From NCBI RefSeq assembly GCF_026914265.1, contig NC_069135.1, positions 10,576,887-10,640,886 of the forward strand: 64,000 bases of DNA, in the 5' to 3' direction. The position numbers and the translations under genes were made by a program. The notes beneath the pieces are model-generated. The model ran no database searches, was not told where the DNA came from, and was given only the letters and a program-made list of their open reading frames with translations. This document shows, in pieces, positions 1 to 13,900 of the stretch. This DNA is from Mya arenaria. Lineage: Eukaryota > Mollusca > Bivalvia > Myida > Myidae. Each line of letters starts with the position of its first letter. The stretch's first letter is position 1.

Positions 1-1403
1 TAAAAGGTACTTTTCAGTGCCATCCAGCTACAAATTTTAAATAATTTGTAACATAACATGAAACGAATAAACAATGAAACATATTTTGCTTTGTATTTAG
101 TATTGTATGGTTTTAAAAATAACCATCGCCATTTTCACAAAAAAAAAATTCTTTACTGTCAACAAACATGGTGGCCGATCGCGGCAGACGATTTTGACAT
201 TTTTTTCTATGCGTCTTTTAACCCAAAACATAGATTAAAAGTTTTTTCTCGGATTTTCACAGTTTTTTTTTGCCTGCGTCTTATACCCCCTATCATCTTA
301 TACCCAGTCATTTACGGTATCTGCTTCTTAAATTTTTAGGCTATATATTTTGTTTTTAATAAAATAATGAAAGCATTTGGTATGTTTAGCTACAGTTGAC
401 TTTGTGCAAAATACTTAATTGAAACACATAAAGATTCTCACATGAAGATGCCCGGTAAGTACATAAGTTCAAACACAAAATACTAAGAGTCAAGACATGT
501 GTAGCAAGGCATGACAAGCATTTGTATAAAGTGGCCACCTTTGAGAAAAAGGTCAAATTGGCTGCAAAGAAGGGTGGGAGATTGCTGTCATGAAGCTTTT
601 CAATGCGACCTTTTTCTAATGATTGTATACACTCAACACATTCATTCAGAGTCAAACACTTTTTACATTTGTTTTACTGTCACTTACTTTATCAAAAATA
701 AAAATAAAATCACACACATTGCATAGTAAATGTTTGATCGTAAAAATAAAATCCCCATACATAAAAGAAATGAATACAAAAAGTGACTTATCTTATCTCA
801 TCAAGGGACAATGCAAACAGTAAATCCATAATAACCAGTGTTCTTTTTCGGTATTTCATCATTAACTTTGTGTAATATAATGTTTATTTAAGTATCTATT
901 CATTAATTGTGTTAATTCTGATCAAAACGTGTTGTTGATAACCTTACTTTAACAATAAATACTTCGCTACAGAAGATCTTTACTAATTTCTAGTTGTGAT
1001 CAAAACCTTTGTCAATGTGTTATAAATTTGATCCGTAGGACAATCATGTGATGTAACACCCATTTCGATTGGATGAGGGATATTTTCAAGGCCGTCATAT
1101 TATTTTGTTAGTTTCTGTATAGAATTATTGCTGTGTATTTGAAAAACAGGTGTCTTAAATAAACACCCGATCTAATTGATTATCTCAACATAAGAAATTT
1201 TAGTGGAACTGTCAGTGAATTCATGGGATCAAAGGATAGTGAATGGGGCCGTGTTTGACAGTTGGCCGTTAGTTAAAAAATGAACGGGGAATTTGTAGTG
1301 GCCTTATAATACAGGTGGCCATTTTAAACAGGTGGCCTTATGACCAGGTCTGACTCCATTGTGTATTGAACACTTTATTCTGCAAATACTCAAAATGTTC
1401 CAG
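1..1403. other. AT-rich stretch, presumed PUS7 intron
   Basis: No exon, RNA gene or clear repeat recognised. The open frames on both strands are short, AT-driven and unlike any protein I know. It is taken as intron because PUS7 is already mid-protein at 1404. Confidence 0.5.
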
Positions 1404-2047
1404 TTATCACGCAACAACCGACTGATGTACGTACATGCCTACCAGAGTTACATATGGAACGTGTCCACATCCCATCGAGTCAAGAAATACGGGCTTAAAC
1501 CCATGGTTGGGGACCTTGTCATACCAGGGGTGGGGGACTACGGACAGGAAGGTTTGTTGGAATTTTGAGTTTAAAAACTAAGCGCTTCATTTATCTGTTG
1601 TAAATGCCATTTCTATAGAGTACATTTCTCTTAAATCTGCATTAGATCAGTCTTATTTTGGTGAAGAGCACTTCTTAACATGTTTTCCCCTGATATAGAG
1701 GACACAGATGAGCAAGCAAGTGAAGATTCTGACAGCAAGCCAAAGCCTGTGATTGTTACTGCAGAAAATATTGGTATGTAACACTTGAGTACAATTCAGC
1801 AAATGTAAAGAAAGTTACATAAGTAATATTACTTAAGTATGACACTTACTTAAAGCCTCATTTATTTGCATTTGCCTAGTCTGTTTGTGTAGCGAAAAAC
1901 CTGACATTCAAATTGTACTACATGAGATTTATATTCATTACAATATGTAAGGGCTTATTATGTCAGTGCTTATTTCAATAGTGCGCTCTGATGGGATAAG
2001 TGGAATGTCATTTAAAGGGCTGTACTCCGTATGATGAAATAGCGAAG

Positions 2048-2079
<32 letters not shown>

Positions 2080-3985
2080 GACACAAACTTGTTTTTTCGT
2101 ATTTTTCCATTAAAAAAGATTACTAGGTATGTCTACCTAGCAGAATTAATTCCTTATGCATGATTGGCTAGTCGATGTTATCCCGTGATATTACCAAATT
2201 AGGTATATAGCTTAGATATTCCAACCATTTAGGGTAAGCCTTCGTAGCACAGTGGATACAACACTGGATTGCAATTTTGGCGACACCTGTTCGAATCTGG
2301 TCTCCGACTCAAACTTTTTTTTTACATAAATAATCGTCGTGAGATTTGTTACAAAAAAAACTTTTTTGGTGCCAATCTGGTGTACAGTCCCTTTAATCAA
2401 TTGTATACCTTGTTACAATTATTGGCTATTTTCTACTTTTCTTTACAATAAATACTTAATAGCTGCAGAATTTATATTTATTTCTAATTGTAATAAATCA
2501 TTATTGGAAATGTAAATATTATAAGGATTGATACAAAATGTTAATGTGTTCTTGCTGTATGAACAAAGGGGGGTTATTTACCAAGTAGTGGAAGCACGCT
2601 TCATAGAATATGTTTTTGTGCCCTCCTGCCCGCATACGTCATGAACACACAAACACAAGCGATCAGTCCTAAATTGGTACAAAGATATTTCAAATAATTT
2701 ATACCCTAGAGAATGGGTTGTTTTTCTAATTAAGTTGTCTGTAATATGAAGACTTTGCATGAACTTTAAGAACAGGCCTGATACTAGTCTTGTTTCAGCT
2801 GAGTACAGTATCTATGATGTGGTGTTGCCCACGCCTGGACACTTCTCCGTGTACCCAGATAATGACATCAAGTCACTGTATAAGGAACTCATGGAGAAAG
2901 ATGGTCTTGATTACACAGACATGAAGCGGAAACAAAAGTAAGACATTTTACATTACCCGTCATCTGTTTTCTAAAGATAGTGGACTAGGCATCGTCATAG
3001 TCTTCGTGTTTTGGTTTGTGGCTTCATGTATACTTTATAACCTTGGCCATAAAATGAATAAAATGGTTGTCCGGTAAGCGCACTTACTACTCACCCAGGC
3101 TCAATTCCAGGCCTGAAAACAAATGAGCCTGGTTTGTGGTCATGAAGATGTACAAGTGGGCTTCCTCTGAGTACTGTGGTTTCCCCCACAACACAAGATT
3201 ACACTCTTACTTGTTGTGCCAATGAATATATATTTGCATTAACTTATTTCACAATTGTTGTAACAATAAGAACAAACTAACTAAAAAAATGATCAAGAAT
3301 TCAAAACAATTAACATTTCACTACTGAAAATGAACCGGTGAAGCAAGGCGATATTAAAATGGCTAAAATAAAAGTTGTGTTATGCCCTTTAACCCACAGT
3401 GAAAATAGACAAGCACTCGCATCCAATTGCTGTGCTAATGTTTCACCTTTTGGGTATTAAACTAAAAAAGTTGAGTGTTATCACGTGACATAAATTGTAT
3501 ATTTACATTTTGTAAGCATCTTTTAACTGGATCTTCTGTTAAATGCATAACATGCATCATATAACTCTGATTGGTTTCCAGGGACTTTTCCCTACCAGGG
3601 ACTTATAGACACATTATTGTGAAACCAAAGGACGTATCCTGGCAACTCCATCACTATGATGACCCAAACATTCCCTTGTGCTCAGTGACTGGGACATCAT
3701 CAAGGAAGAAAAACTGCCAGAAAACACAAATGGTAACACTGAAGCCCATTTGTTAACAGATTTAACCATATTGTCTAATGATTGTTATTTAAAGCAGAAA
3801 CATTTCAAATGATCTTACTTTAACACCATGCATAAATCCTACTTGTATTTTCAGAAGGCAGTAAACTTGCACTGGAGGTTACATTTTCCCTCCCTCCGTC
3901 CTGCTATGCTACCATGGCTTTACGAGACCTGCTCAAAATCGACACGTCAGCAGGGTATCACACTTCATTGACTAACGCAACTTGA
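1404..3985 (+). CDS. PUS7: PUS7-like tRNA pseudouridine synthase, 3' five exons (5' partial)
   Basis: C-terminal part of a TruD-family pseudouridine synthase, which isomerises uridine in tRNA and some mRNAs. Exons read as 1404-1551, 1699-1773, 2799-2937, 3582-3732 and 3855-3985 with GT-AG borders; stop TGA at 3983-3985. Family landmarks: [17 protein letters not shown] at the start, [15 protein letters not shown], then [18 protein letters not shown], then [20 protein letters not shown], and the terminal [20 protein letters not shown]. These match, in order, the end of animal PUS7 as I recall it. The catalytic Asp and N-terminal exons lie left of the window. Exon 3582-3732 is out of frame by one base with its own 3' half: the reading changes near 3681-3686, and a missing G would restore a run like IPLVLSDWD. 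This is either a sequence error or a real mutation. A poly(A) signal AATAAA lies at 4029-4034. Convergent with the FBXL13-like gene. Confidence 0.9.
2011..2396. mobile_element. Inverted-repeat element carrying a tRNA-like segment
   Basis: Ends TTTAAAGGGCTGTACTCC and GGTGTACAGTCCCTTTAA are inverted copies with two mismatches. Inside are a long A-run (about 2047-2077) and, at about 2232-2305, a tRNA-like stretch with A-box-like TAGCACAGTGGATAC and B-box-like TGTTCGAATCTGG. It lies in a PUS7 intron and is non-autonomous. Confidence 0.7.
3060..3240 (+). mobile_element. tRNA-derived SINE, degenerate
   Basis: Shares TTGTCCGGTAAGCGCACT and the downstream GTTTGTGGTCA and GAGTACTGTGG blocks with the better copy near 50.56 kb; the B-box is eroded (GGCTCAATTCC). 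Sits in the PUS7 intron between 2937 and 3582. Confidence 0.65.
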
Positions 3986-4902
3986 CAGACAAGGGTCTTT
4001 TAAAGGGACTCCCATGTGTTCATTCTAAAATAAATGTACGGTGACAACGATATTATTTACTTCTTTTGAGTAATGAATTGTCCAGGTTCCAGGATCTTGC
4101 ATGAAGCCGCTGACATTGGCATGATGGCTATGAGAAAACCTTGTCTTTTATATTAAGAAAACAGATCTTAAATGTCTTCAAATTAACAAATTGGCCAATC
4201 TGAAAATAATTATACTCTAGTGGATAGACATTTTGAGCAGATGAAAAAAGGATTGGTAACCGCTGTTATCTTTATCCAGGCTTGCCGGATTTGTTTTATC
4301 TACAAAATTGTTGCACTATTTTGGCAGATATTGCACTCAAAGACAAACTTCAATAGGGCCTTCTTTGTTAGCCCACAATTCTCATAAATTCTTGAATGAA
4401 TCTTGTCTCAAGAAAGAAAAAAAGATGAAATCAAGTCACATACATGTTTTTTGTTCTTATATGTTTATTTGACATTTAATATTCATTTTTACAATAAATA
4501 GCATATAATAAATTCATAATAAATAACAACATAAGCTTGACACAGTTTCCAGGAACTGTCTCCTGATATCACAGCTCAGATTCGGAACAAGCCATTTTAG
4601 AAATCAATCATTTTGTATCACAAGAATAATACTGTTTTTCGGGGAACAAGTATAGAAACGAGGATTGCATTAAAAACACTCAACCTACATTTAAATACTT
4701 GGGGAAATAAAACAAAACAATGTATACATGTTGCAAAGCATATGAAATATGAAAGAAAACTTAGAACCTAAGGTAAAAGTAGCAGCTAGTTATAAAACTA
4801 ATGTCTTGCAATTGAAAATACTTCACTGCTATTTGCTGATAAAGCATACACACACTGAAGGCACACTTGAGTCCTAAGCAGAAGATCACAATCAGTTCAT
4901 GC
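3986..4902. other. Convergent intergenic region between PUS7 and FBXL13-like gene
   Basis: Holds the two 3'UTRs: AATAAA (+) at 4029 and a minus-strand AATAAA at 4464-4469 that may serve the FBXL13-like gene. Nothing else recognised. Confidence 0.5.
4029..4034 (+). terminator. Likely PUS7 poly(A) signal AATAAA
   Basis: Canonical AATAAA 44 bases after the PUS7 stop codon, in sense orientation. The position suits a short 3'UTR. No cleavage site can be proven from sequence. Confidence 0.45.
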
Positions 4903-7900
4903 TTAGTAGCCGAAGTAGGATGGCACTTCATCATTGTTGTACTGTACAGTGTCCACATGTCGCATCATCTTCTGGGCAGAGTTCCTGAAAACATGAGATA
5001 GGTAGATTGTAAAAGGTGCATCAGGTTGCCAATAGACGATCAAGATTTCTACTTCCTTGAAAACTGTTATTCCTGCTGTTTTCCTTATTTTTTTGGACTT
5101 AAAAATCTACTTTTTTCCTATTTTGTCAAAAAAAAGAGCTATTTACCCAATATTAGATGGTGCTGAATGAAAATTGTCAAGCCTAACAAAACATCGTGCA
5201 TTATACTGGTAGTTTCCTAAATTTTATATTCATTTGTTAAACTTTTAAATGTTATATCACAAAAACTGGAGTTCTGTATTGGATATGTCACCTGTCAGGA
5301 GGCACATTGCATCATTGTCAAAGCCAATTTGGTACTAAAAGTTTACGCCATAGCAAATGCAGATACATGTATTTTGTATAAAATAAATATATAAAACCTT
5401 TTTAAAATGTCCATAGCTTAAAATACTAAAATATCTCTTGAAATAAATAAATCATCTATTTCAGCAAAAAAAAAATATGGAAAGTTGAACAGAAAAACAT
5501 TTTCAATATAGTCATGCCTTGTTGACCAAACCAAACATTGCTTGGTAAGAGTATATACTCAATGTATGGTTTGATTGCCTGCTGAAATTAGCAGTTTTAA
5601 GTTTTGACAATTTCAAGGGCCTTAACTCTGAAATAAATAATGTGATCTGCTAGTTAATCAAAAACAAATTAGATAGCGACATTTACCACCACGCAAACAC
5701 CAACTTGCGAGGGAACATATAAGATATGATTGAGTTTGAGAGGACAGTTAAAACTGAATTAAGTCAAATTTTGACAATTCACGGGCCATAACTATGAAAT
5801 GAATAGCCTGATTTGGCAGTTGATCAAATTTGTTCTTGTTTTTAAACATTGTAGCCAAGTTTGGTTAAGATTGGAAATGAAATGCCTCAGTAAGAGTGAG
5901 AGCATACAATTTAAATGTGTTCACATTTTAACCATTTAAGGGCTATATCTCAAAAAGTAATGGTGTGACTTGAATGTTGATCAAACTCAGTCGAGATATT
6001 ATGCCAATAAACATTGTCACCAAGTTCAGTAAAGATTGGATAATAAATGCTTAAGTCAGAGAGCAGACATGAAAGTGTGATGCTGCAGATGTCTTTGGGC
6101 TCTAACCTCAAATGGGCGGTAGATTATATACTCACTTTGTGACTCCCTTACAGTAGAGCAGGATAAGAAGGCTCAGCTTCTTGCAGCCTTTCCTCAAATA
6201 CTTCAATGCCTTGTCTCTGTAATAGATGAACATACAGAGTATACTCCCATTATAATAAATCATTATTGTAAAAGTCAGGATTTTAATTGCACAGGTCAAT
6301 AAGTATGTGGATAACTCAATTAGAAGAGCACTCAATTGAAAGCAAGGATTCCCAGGCTCAATACACAGATTGGCCGCAGTTTACATTATTAAACAGGCCT
6401 CATAAAAGATAAGTTGTTAATATTGTTCAATTTCTTATGCAATTAAGATAATAATGTTGGAAAAAATATAATCGTTGCAATAAAACTGTCCTAAGCACTG
6501 TCTAAATACCGTCCTGCTGTTCCTCAAAGACCAGTAAGTTCCACACGCAGCTGCTATAACCCATAATATGTACATTTGTGACTTACGTGATAAGAAGACA
6601 GCCGCTGACATCAAGCTGTACAAGGTAGTGGCAGACTCCAGACAGGTACTGGATAGACAGGTCAGTCACCTGTAGACATACAAACATGAAGGTTTTTAAG
6701 CAACAAAGGACAAAGTTTATTGTTTCCACATCTTTGCAATGATAAGAGATTTTTTGAAAAAAAATATGTTATAAACATACATTCTAGAAGTTAAGAAATG
6801 GTTAAATTGGAAGATAAATTGCAATGTATTCTGTAATACTGTAGGAGCTGCATGCCATATAAGATTGTTCAGGCAATTTAAAAAATCGAAGCACAAAACT
6901 TTTTATACCTGGTGAAATGACAAACAAATAGCAGGTGCACACATTCTATATAGAGTTTGGAGCTACATGCACCACATGATTTTCAGACCATTGCAATGCA
7001 CTACTTTACAAACTAAATGTGACACATTATATTGAGACTTTAGCTATGATAATTGTTAGAACAAATGAAATATCAAATAAATCGCAGATGCACATTAATG
7101 CCTTTGCTGAACAACTTTCCTATAAAGTTTGATGAGTGTAGGTTCAATACTTTGAGCTACATGTGACAGAATATTTTCAGTGACACGACTGATCATGATA
7201 TAAGCAACTCCTATATTGCCCCCAGATATCTACAAATATGGGAGTACAGTCAGACTTAACTTGCTGCCTCTTATTCAAAATTGCAGTAAGAAACAGAAAA
7301 CTTACCAGTTTACAGCCAGCTAGATTGAGTACATTTAACATCCTACAGCAGAAAGCAAGGTTCTTTATTGCACCATCAGTGATTTGCTGGAACAAAAATA
7401 CAAATCAGTTGTAGTTACAATGTAGCTGGTTTTGAGGTAGACATGGAGTGGCAATAATGCTGAGTTAGATTTTAAATCCATGATGTAGAATCTAAATATA
7501 AAGTTAACCTGTGGCCAACTTATCCGGGTTTAAAAACAGTTGGCTTCTTTAGAAAATCCTTTAAATTTCTATAAACACAAGCATGTGACAATAAATTAAC
7601 TTAACAAGTGTTCAAAACAAGACAAACATTTAAGCACTAAGCTCTGGCCCCACCCACCATGCAGTGTGAGAGGTCGAGTCTCTCTATGTTCTTGCACTGC
7701 TGGGCAAACTTCTGGAGGCCAAGGTCGGTAATGTTCACGCACTCGGAGAGCGTCACGTCTCGCCGACTGTTGTTGCCAAGGGCAGCCAGACCCTGGTCCC
7801 CGCAGTTACAACCTGATATATCAACTGACGTGAGGCTATGGATTTGCCCGATAAGTTCGATACCAGCCTCAGATAGATGTTCACAGAAGCACAGGCTCAG

Positions 7901-10900
7901 GTATGTCAGATTGTGGCACCTTGGGACAGAGGAAAAAAGCATGTTTAAGTACTTATGTGATTAAAAATGTAAGACAGCCATGTATTTCTTGCTATTACAA
8001 GACAGGTTTCTTGCTTTTGAAAGTAAAATGCCGAAGGCAATGTTAATATTTTTCAGCTGAAGTCTGTAGTTATTGTACCATATTTTTCTCATTTAAAATA
8101 GAGTTAAGCTTTGTCAGAAATGTAAATTTAATTCATAATGTGTACTGCAAATGGCAATACATTCAACTATGACCTTTTAAATTTCATAAAAGCATTACAT
8201 TGTAGTATAAAATAGATAATTGGATCCCAGGTTAATATCAGCGTATTATATTCATTACCCATCAGGTTCGCTCTACATAAGTGAAAATAAGAAACCTATG
8301 ATAACAACCATCCTAAAATGCTGTACCTCTTGTGTATATGGACCATGGTCATGTCGTTGACACAGATACAGTTGGTCAGGTTGAACTCCCGCAGTCGCGG
8401 ACCACAGGGCCCCTCCACCAGGGCCCGCACCCCCTTCTCTCCAACCCTAGAGTTAAATAAAAAGTAATAGCTTAAACATAACAGTTCTATCTAATATTAC
8501 TTCAAAGTTAAAAAACAGCCAATTTTTTATAATTTGAAAAATTAATATCTTGGTGTATAACAATTGACCGGCAAGCATTGAAGACAGCCACGGTGTTCGA
8601 TATGGCCGGCCAGCAACACAACTGAGCTTAACTCAAACCATGTTTATTGGGAACTGGGATACATGAATGATTATGACATCAAAAATGTTGCAAAAAAATG
8701 CTTAAAATAAACATAATATTGTTTCATTTAAGTCAAAACATGCCATAATATAAACGCATTGTACTGTAATTAGAACAAGTCATACTAATGAAAAAGGGAG
8801 AACCTCTCACTTGTTCAATATTGAATACTATTATTTTTCAATACTGTTCTATATAAATCATTAAGTAATTCTATAATTCTAGTCATTTGAAATTTAGCAA
8901 TTTTTGAAAACATGAATGTGAAGTGTCTTTGGGGAGGGCTATTTCGAATTGACTCTCATGTTTTATTTGGTCCAACATCATTCTTTAATATTGTATTAAA
9001 TGTGAACAAAACACTTGTATCGATAAAGAAACACCCTCAAAAGTTTAACTTAGAATTTGGTAGTAAAGTTATTAAAATTTGAATCATTTTCGGCTTGGCT
9101 TTACAAAATTTGGTTCAAATGAGTGATGTGAGTATCTGTCAGTTGCTGTTTGGTGTATGTCCATAAATTTTAGTAAAATAACTGAATTTTTACAAAGTTT
9201 CATAAAAGAATAAAGGTGTTTTTTAGAAAATATGCATTTATTATTAATGGTTGCACAAACTTTTCAGGAAAGTTAACACAAATATGACATTTGAATTAAG
9301 TTTTCAGTTTCATGGTCCTACTTCAAACTAGGTTAACAAGTTATCATGCAGAGAAAGTTTTGTCAAGACTGGTCACCATAACCCATGAACCTCGAAGGGC
9401 AACCTACCACTGAAGGTGCATGGACCATAGTCAACTGTTTCCAAGTAACAGTGCGGAAAAAGTTAACATTAAACTGTTGCACGATACCTTTGACATACTA
9501 AAAGAAATTAACCATTGAAATTTTCATGGCCCTTTGTCAAACTGTTCTCAAGTTATTGAGCAGACAAAGATTTTAAAAGATTTATAAGTAGGTAGTTCAT
9601 CCTACTCTTGTGCAAAACCAGTTAGTGTCTAACACTGAAGGCACATTCTTGAAGGGAGTAAATATTACACTTTGTCAAGTTGCTATATTTTACTTGATGC
9701 TATTTTATAAGGCTAGTTATCTTAAGGAACATCATCACAGTAACTTGATAGAAATAGAGATTGTTTTTATTATGAAAAAGTGCTTGTCTTTCCCATTGTG
9801 TAGACATAGGTTAGAAAAAATCAATGACAGACATGAAATTTGTAGTTTTTGACCAGAGACGAACAAACATAGGGGTAATTTACTGGTTCTTTAATTATCT
9901 TTAATATCTATACATAATTTATGTAAGGTAAAATAGGAGACTAACCTGACACAGTCTGCAAAGTTTGCCACAGCAAGGTGTTTGCAGGGAGCCAGGGCTT
10001 TGAGAGCTAGGTCAGTAAGGCGTTGACAGTCTGCAATGTAGATATGCTCCAGGTTCACGCAACTCTGACCTATCTGCTTCAGGCTGGCATCTGAGATGCG
10101 TTGGTTACCTGTGAAGAAAAAAGAATGATAACGGTATGTTTGGATTTATATTTTATAGTGACTGATTTAATAAATTTGCACACATCTATATGCTTACACA
10201 AAATTCTCTCATAGGCATTAAGAGTTAACTCGATATGAATATTTCTAACAACTCAAAATTTTAAACTCTTAATGTATGTTTCAAGCTCAATCACCGCCCA
10301 TTCACCTTCAATCTTGATTTTCTTCAGGTTCTTGTTGCTGGCTATTCTTTTGAATGCCTCATCGGAGAGGTTAGGTGAGCCAAGTAAGGAGAGTGTGCTG
10401 ATCTTGGTGAGTTTGGCCGCAACAGGGAACAAGCAGTCGTCACTCAGTGTTGGGAAATCATTCAACAGCAGTGTCTGTAGATTTGTACAGCCATTGGAAA
10501 GATTCTTGAATCCATCTGGGGTAATCTGGAGATAAAACATGTGACATCTTCTCTTAAACATCACTGTAATACCATAATAGAATAAATGAGCCTGTTTGTA
10601 AGTTAAGAGGTCTCCTATTAAAGTTACAATACCTTTATGTTTTATGTCACCTTACAAAAAACTGACTGTTGCCATGGCAACAATTGAGAACCAAAATAGA
10701 GCTGTAAAACATGATCCTTTGCAGTAAATATGCTAAGAATTAAAATAAAGATATAATTTAATTAAGATTTATAATTTTAATTAATCTTTATAAAAATCAT
10801 TTGTTTGTATAAAAGTAGGAAATCTTAAAAACGGGTTCATATTGTTCAATTTATATTTTCATGAAATATTTTAAATTTTTATTATGCAGCATCAAAGGAT

Positions 10901-13900
10901 AACACAAATAACAATAGGAAAAAACTGACTTTTCAACAGTAATACTGTTCCCTCTTTTTAATAATTGTGACCCAAGTTTAATATGAAAATTACATAATTT
11001 ACAATTGACTGTCAGCATGTAATACATTCAGCTCGAAAATTCAAGATAGAAGATCATTAAGATATTTTGTTGAATGATACTAAGCAGTATAAGAGCAACT
11101 TGTTACCTGTAGACATCCGGAGAGGTCGATGTAGTCTAGTTTCTTGCTGTTCTTGCCGGCAGAGAGGTACAGAAGGCCACGGTCGGTGAACTTCTTACAA
11201 TGGGCCATGGACAGGTACTGCAAGTTGCTACAGTTCCTGGAGATGGGAAAGGGAGAGAAAAAACAAATGAATACAATTGCGCATGAAGGCCTGCTTTCTT
11301 ATCATGCAACTGTGTGAATAAAATACTGTCTTATTGCACATTGCATAATAATACATGCCTTTTAATAAATTTTTCTGGCATTTGCCAGATCTTTTCAATC
11401 TGTCTGACGTCTTGCTTGTGAGATAAATGAAACTTCAGAGGCTTGGATGTGCAAATATAAAGAAAAATCACACTTTTATTTCAGAAAATTGTAGTGATTT
11501 TCTATAAATGTAACACTTTTACACCATCAGTTAACTATTTGGAAGATTCCAATATCATTCAGTTATATATTAAACCTCCATTATGTATATCTGAAGATAT
11601 TACTTTGCAATAGTCCTGAGGGAGGCATCGGTGACCAGAGTGTGTGAGATGTTCAGGTACAGCAGGATTTTACAGCCCTTTGCCACCAACTTCAGGTGCT
11701 CATCCTGGAGACAATTCACAATAGAGCACATAGAGATTTATTTGGTAGTTTAAATTTCTTTTTCTCTCATACCTTCGAGGCTTAAATCATAATGCTGAAT
11801 GATTATATGTCATCTAAATAGTTCATTACAATGTTTGATTTAATACTTAGCTGATTTAATGCCTTTTTTATTTATAATTTAGCACAAGTTCTTTGCCCTA
11901 CGATCAAATTGTGGAAGTAAGTGAATAGTTCTCACATTAAGACCTGTACACTCCGAGAAATTAAGGTCCTGCAGATTACTGCACTCGCTGATACTGATGA
12001 AGGATGGCTCGGAAATGAACATGCAGCCACGCATGTTCAGGTGGATCAGGTATGGCCGACATTTGTACAGCAGCTTTGTCACCACCTTGTCAGTTACCCT
12101 GGTGATGTGCAGTGGGAAGAATGAGAGGATTATGAGGCTATTAGCTTTAATACTCAAGAGAACAAGATATGAGGTAGGTATATTTCTATAACTGTATTAT
12201 ATGTGATGGATCAACAAGGTATTCTATTAGTAGAGAATACCTAATGAATCATATGTGGTAATTAAAGGTATAATTCATATTGATATAATTCATCATGCAA
12301 TTAAAAGAATTATTACACAATTTTTCTGTTTTCAAGATATAAGAGTTGAAATCATTAGTAAATCAATGCAAAGATACCAAAAACATCTTAGGGCTATTCC
12401 AGTAACCGACGGGGGAAGGCAATTATTTAAATAGTATATATGGGTGGGTGCCTTTTTTGGCTAATTTGGAACCCACAAGTGTTTAAATGGAATAGCCCTT
12501 AACAAAACATGTAACATGTTAATAAGTTCAACATCAGCAGTAAATTATGTACAACGAATATCAGTCAACAGAGCAACCAGCAGCATTGCAGGCACAGTGA
12601 TACAGGATTCATGTCAAACACAGACACAGGGACTGAATGTTAGACACTTCAGCAATACAAACAACAAACATGTAGCACAACAAAAAGTGAAATAGTGATC
12701 TTCATTTTCTTAGAGTTTGTATGTACAAGCACATGTAACAAGTTTGATACATCTATGCATGCGTGAACTTGCTACCATTAGTTCTTTATACAACCTAACA
12801 ATTGTATGTAATGTATTAGGAATTAAAATCATTCAAGGGAGGTAACTCAGGATATTGGGAGTTTAAGGAAGAGAACCTTAGCATATTTTCATCAATGCTC
12901 ACTCTGCGATTGCACTCTGGAATATATCTGAAGTTGCAAAATGTCCAGTAATTGTGTGAACTCAAATTGTTAAAAAATGCAATAAGAATTTTTAATGTTA
13001 ATACCCCTATTTGTTAAAAAAACAACAACTGCATATTTCATTATTTCACTACTCAACTGGAAATTGAATTTTTGACTACAGGATTTGGCTTGTAATGAAA
13101 AAATGTCTTTATGTTAGAACGTGGTAATCCAGAGACTGTATGATTTGTAAATATTGATAATGTTTATGTGATGATGTGGCAAAATCTAACTGTTACCATC
13201 TCAAGATGAGAAGCTTTATTATCATCTTATACTTGACTAGAGTTCTTCCTATTAGTGTCCAAGCAACATACATGGTTAAGTACATGATTGTATAGTTACA
13301 TATTTAATGAACTATAAATCTACAGTATATTGAGATACAATATTGACAATATGTTGAATATATATCAGCAGATACAATTCATGCTAAACATTTGTTATAG
13401 CGCATACTCTGATATCGGTTTCAACTTTCTGGATATTCTGTGAACAAACCAAGACATGCATTAACTAAGATTTGGTCATGCTACAATACCACTGCATATT
13501 CTTCAGAAAAACTTGACAATTTCACACAAGCATCACTTATTGCTATCTGATATCATTCAACTTTGAAATACAACTGATCTATATTGTACACAATCTTAAC
13601 AAAGCATTACCACTTAATATAATACAAAAAAGCCTTTGAGTATAATTGGGTATTCAAGAGCACTTGAAAAACTTAAACAATCATTTGTACTTGGAATGCT
13701 TTGCAAGATATACAAATTCTGACATATTAGTTAAATGCAATCAATTTTCACACAAACACCGCTCACCGATGCAACGTTTCAACTTCATGATCAACAAGAC
13801 AACTGATTAGTGGCTTTAAGCCTGCAGGGCCACTCAATTCACATGTCTTATTAAGCCTTCTAGCATACCCTTCCAAAATACTTAAAAATAAATGTAAGGT

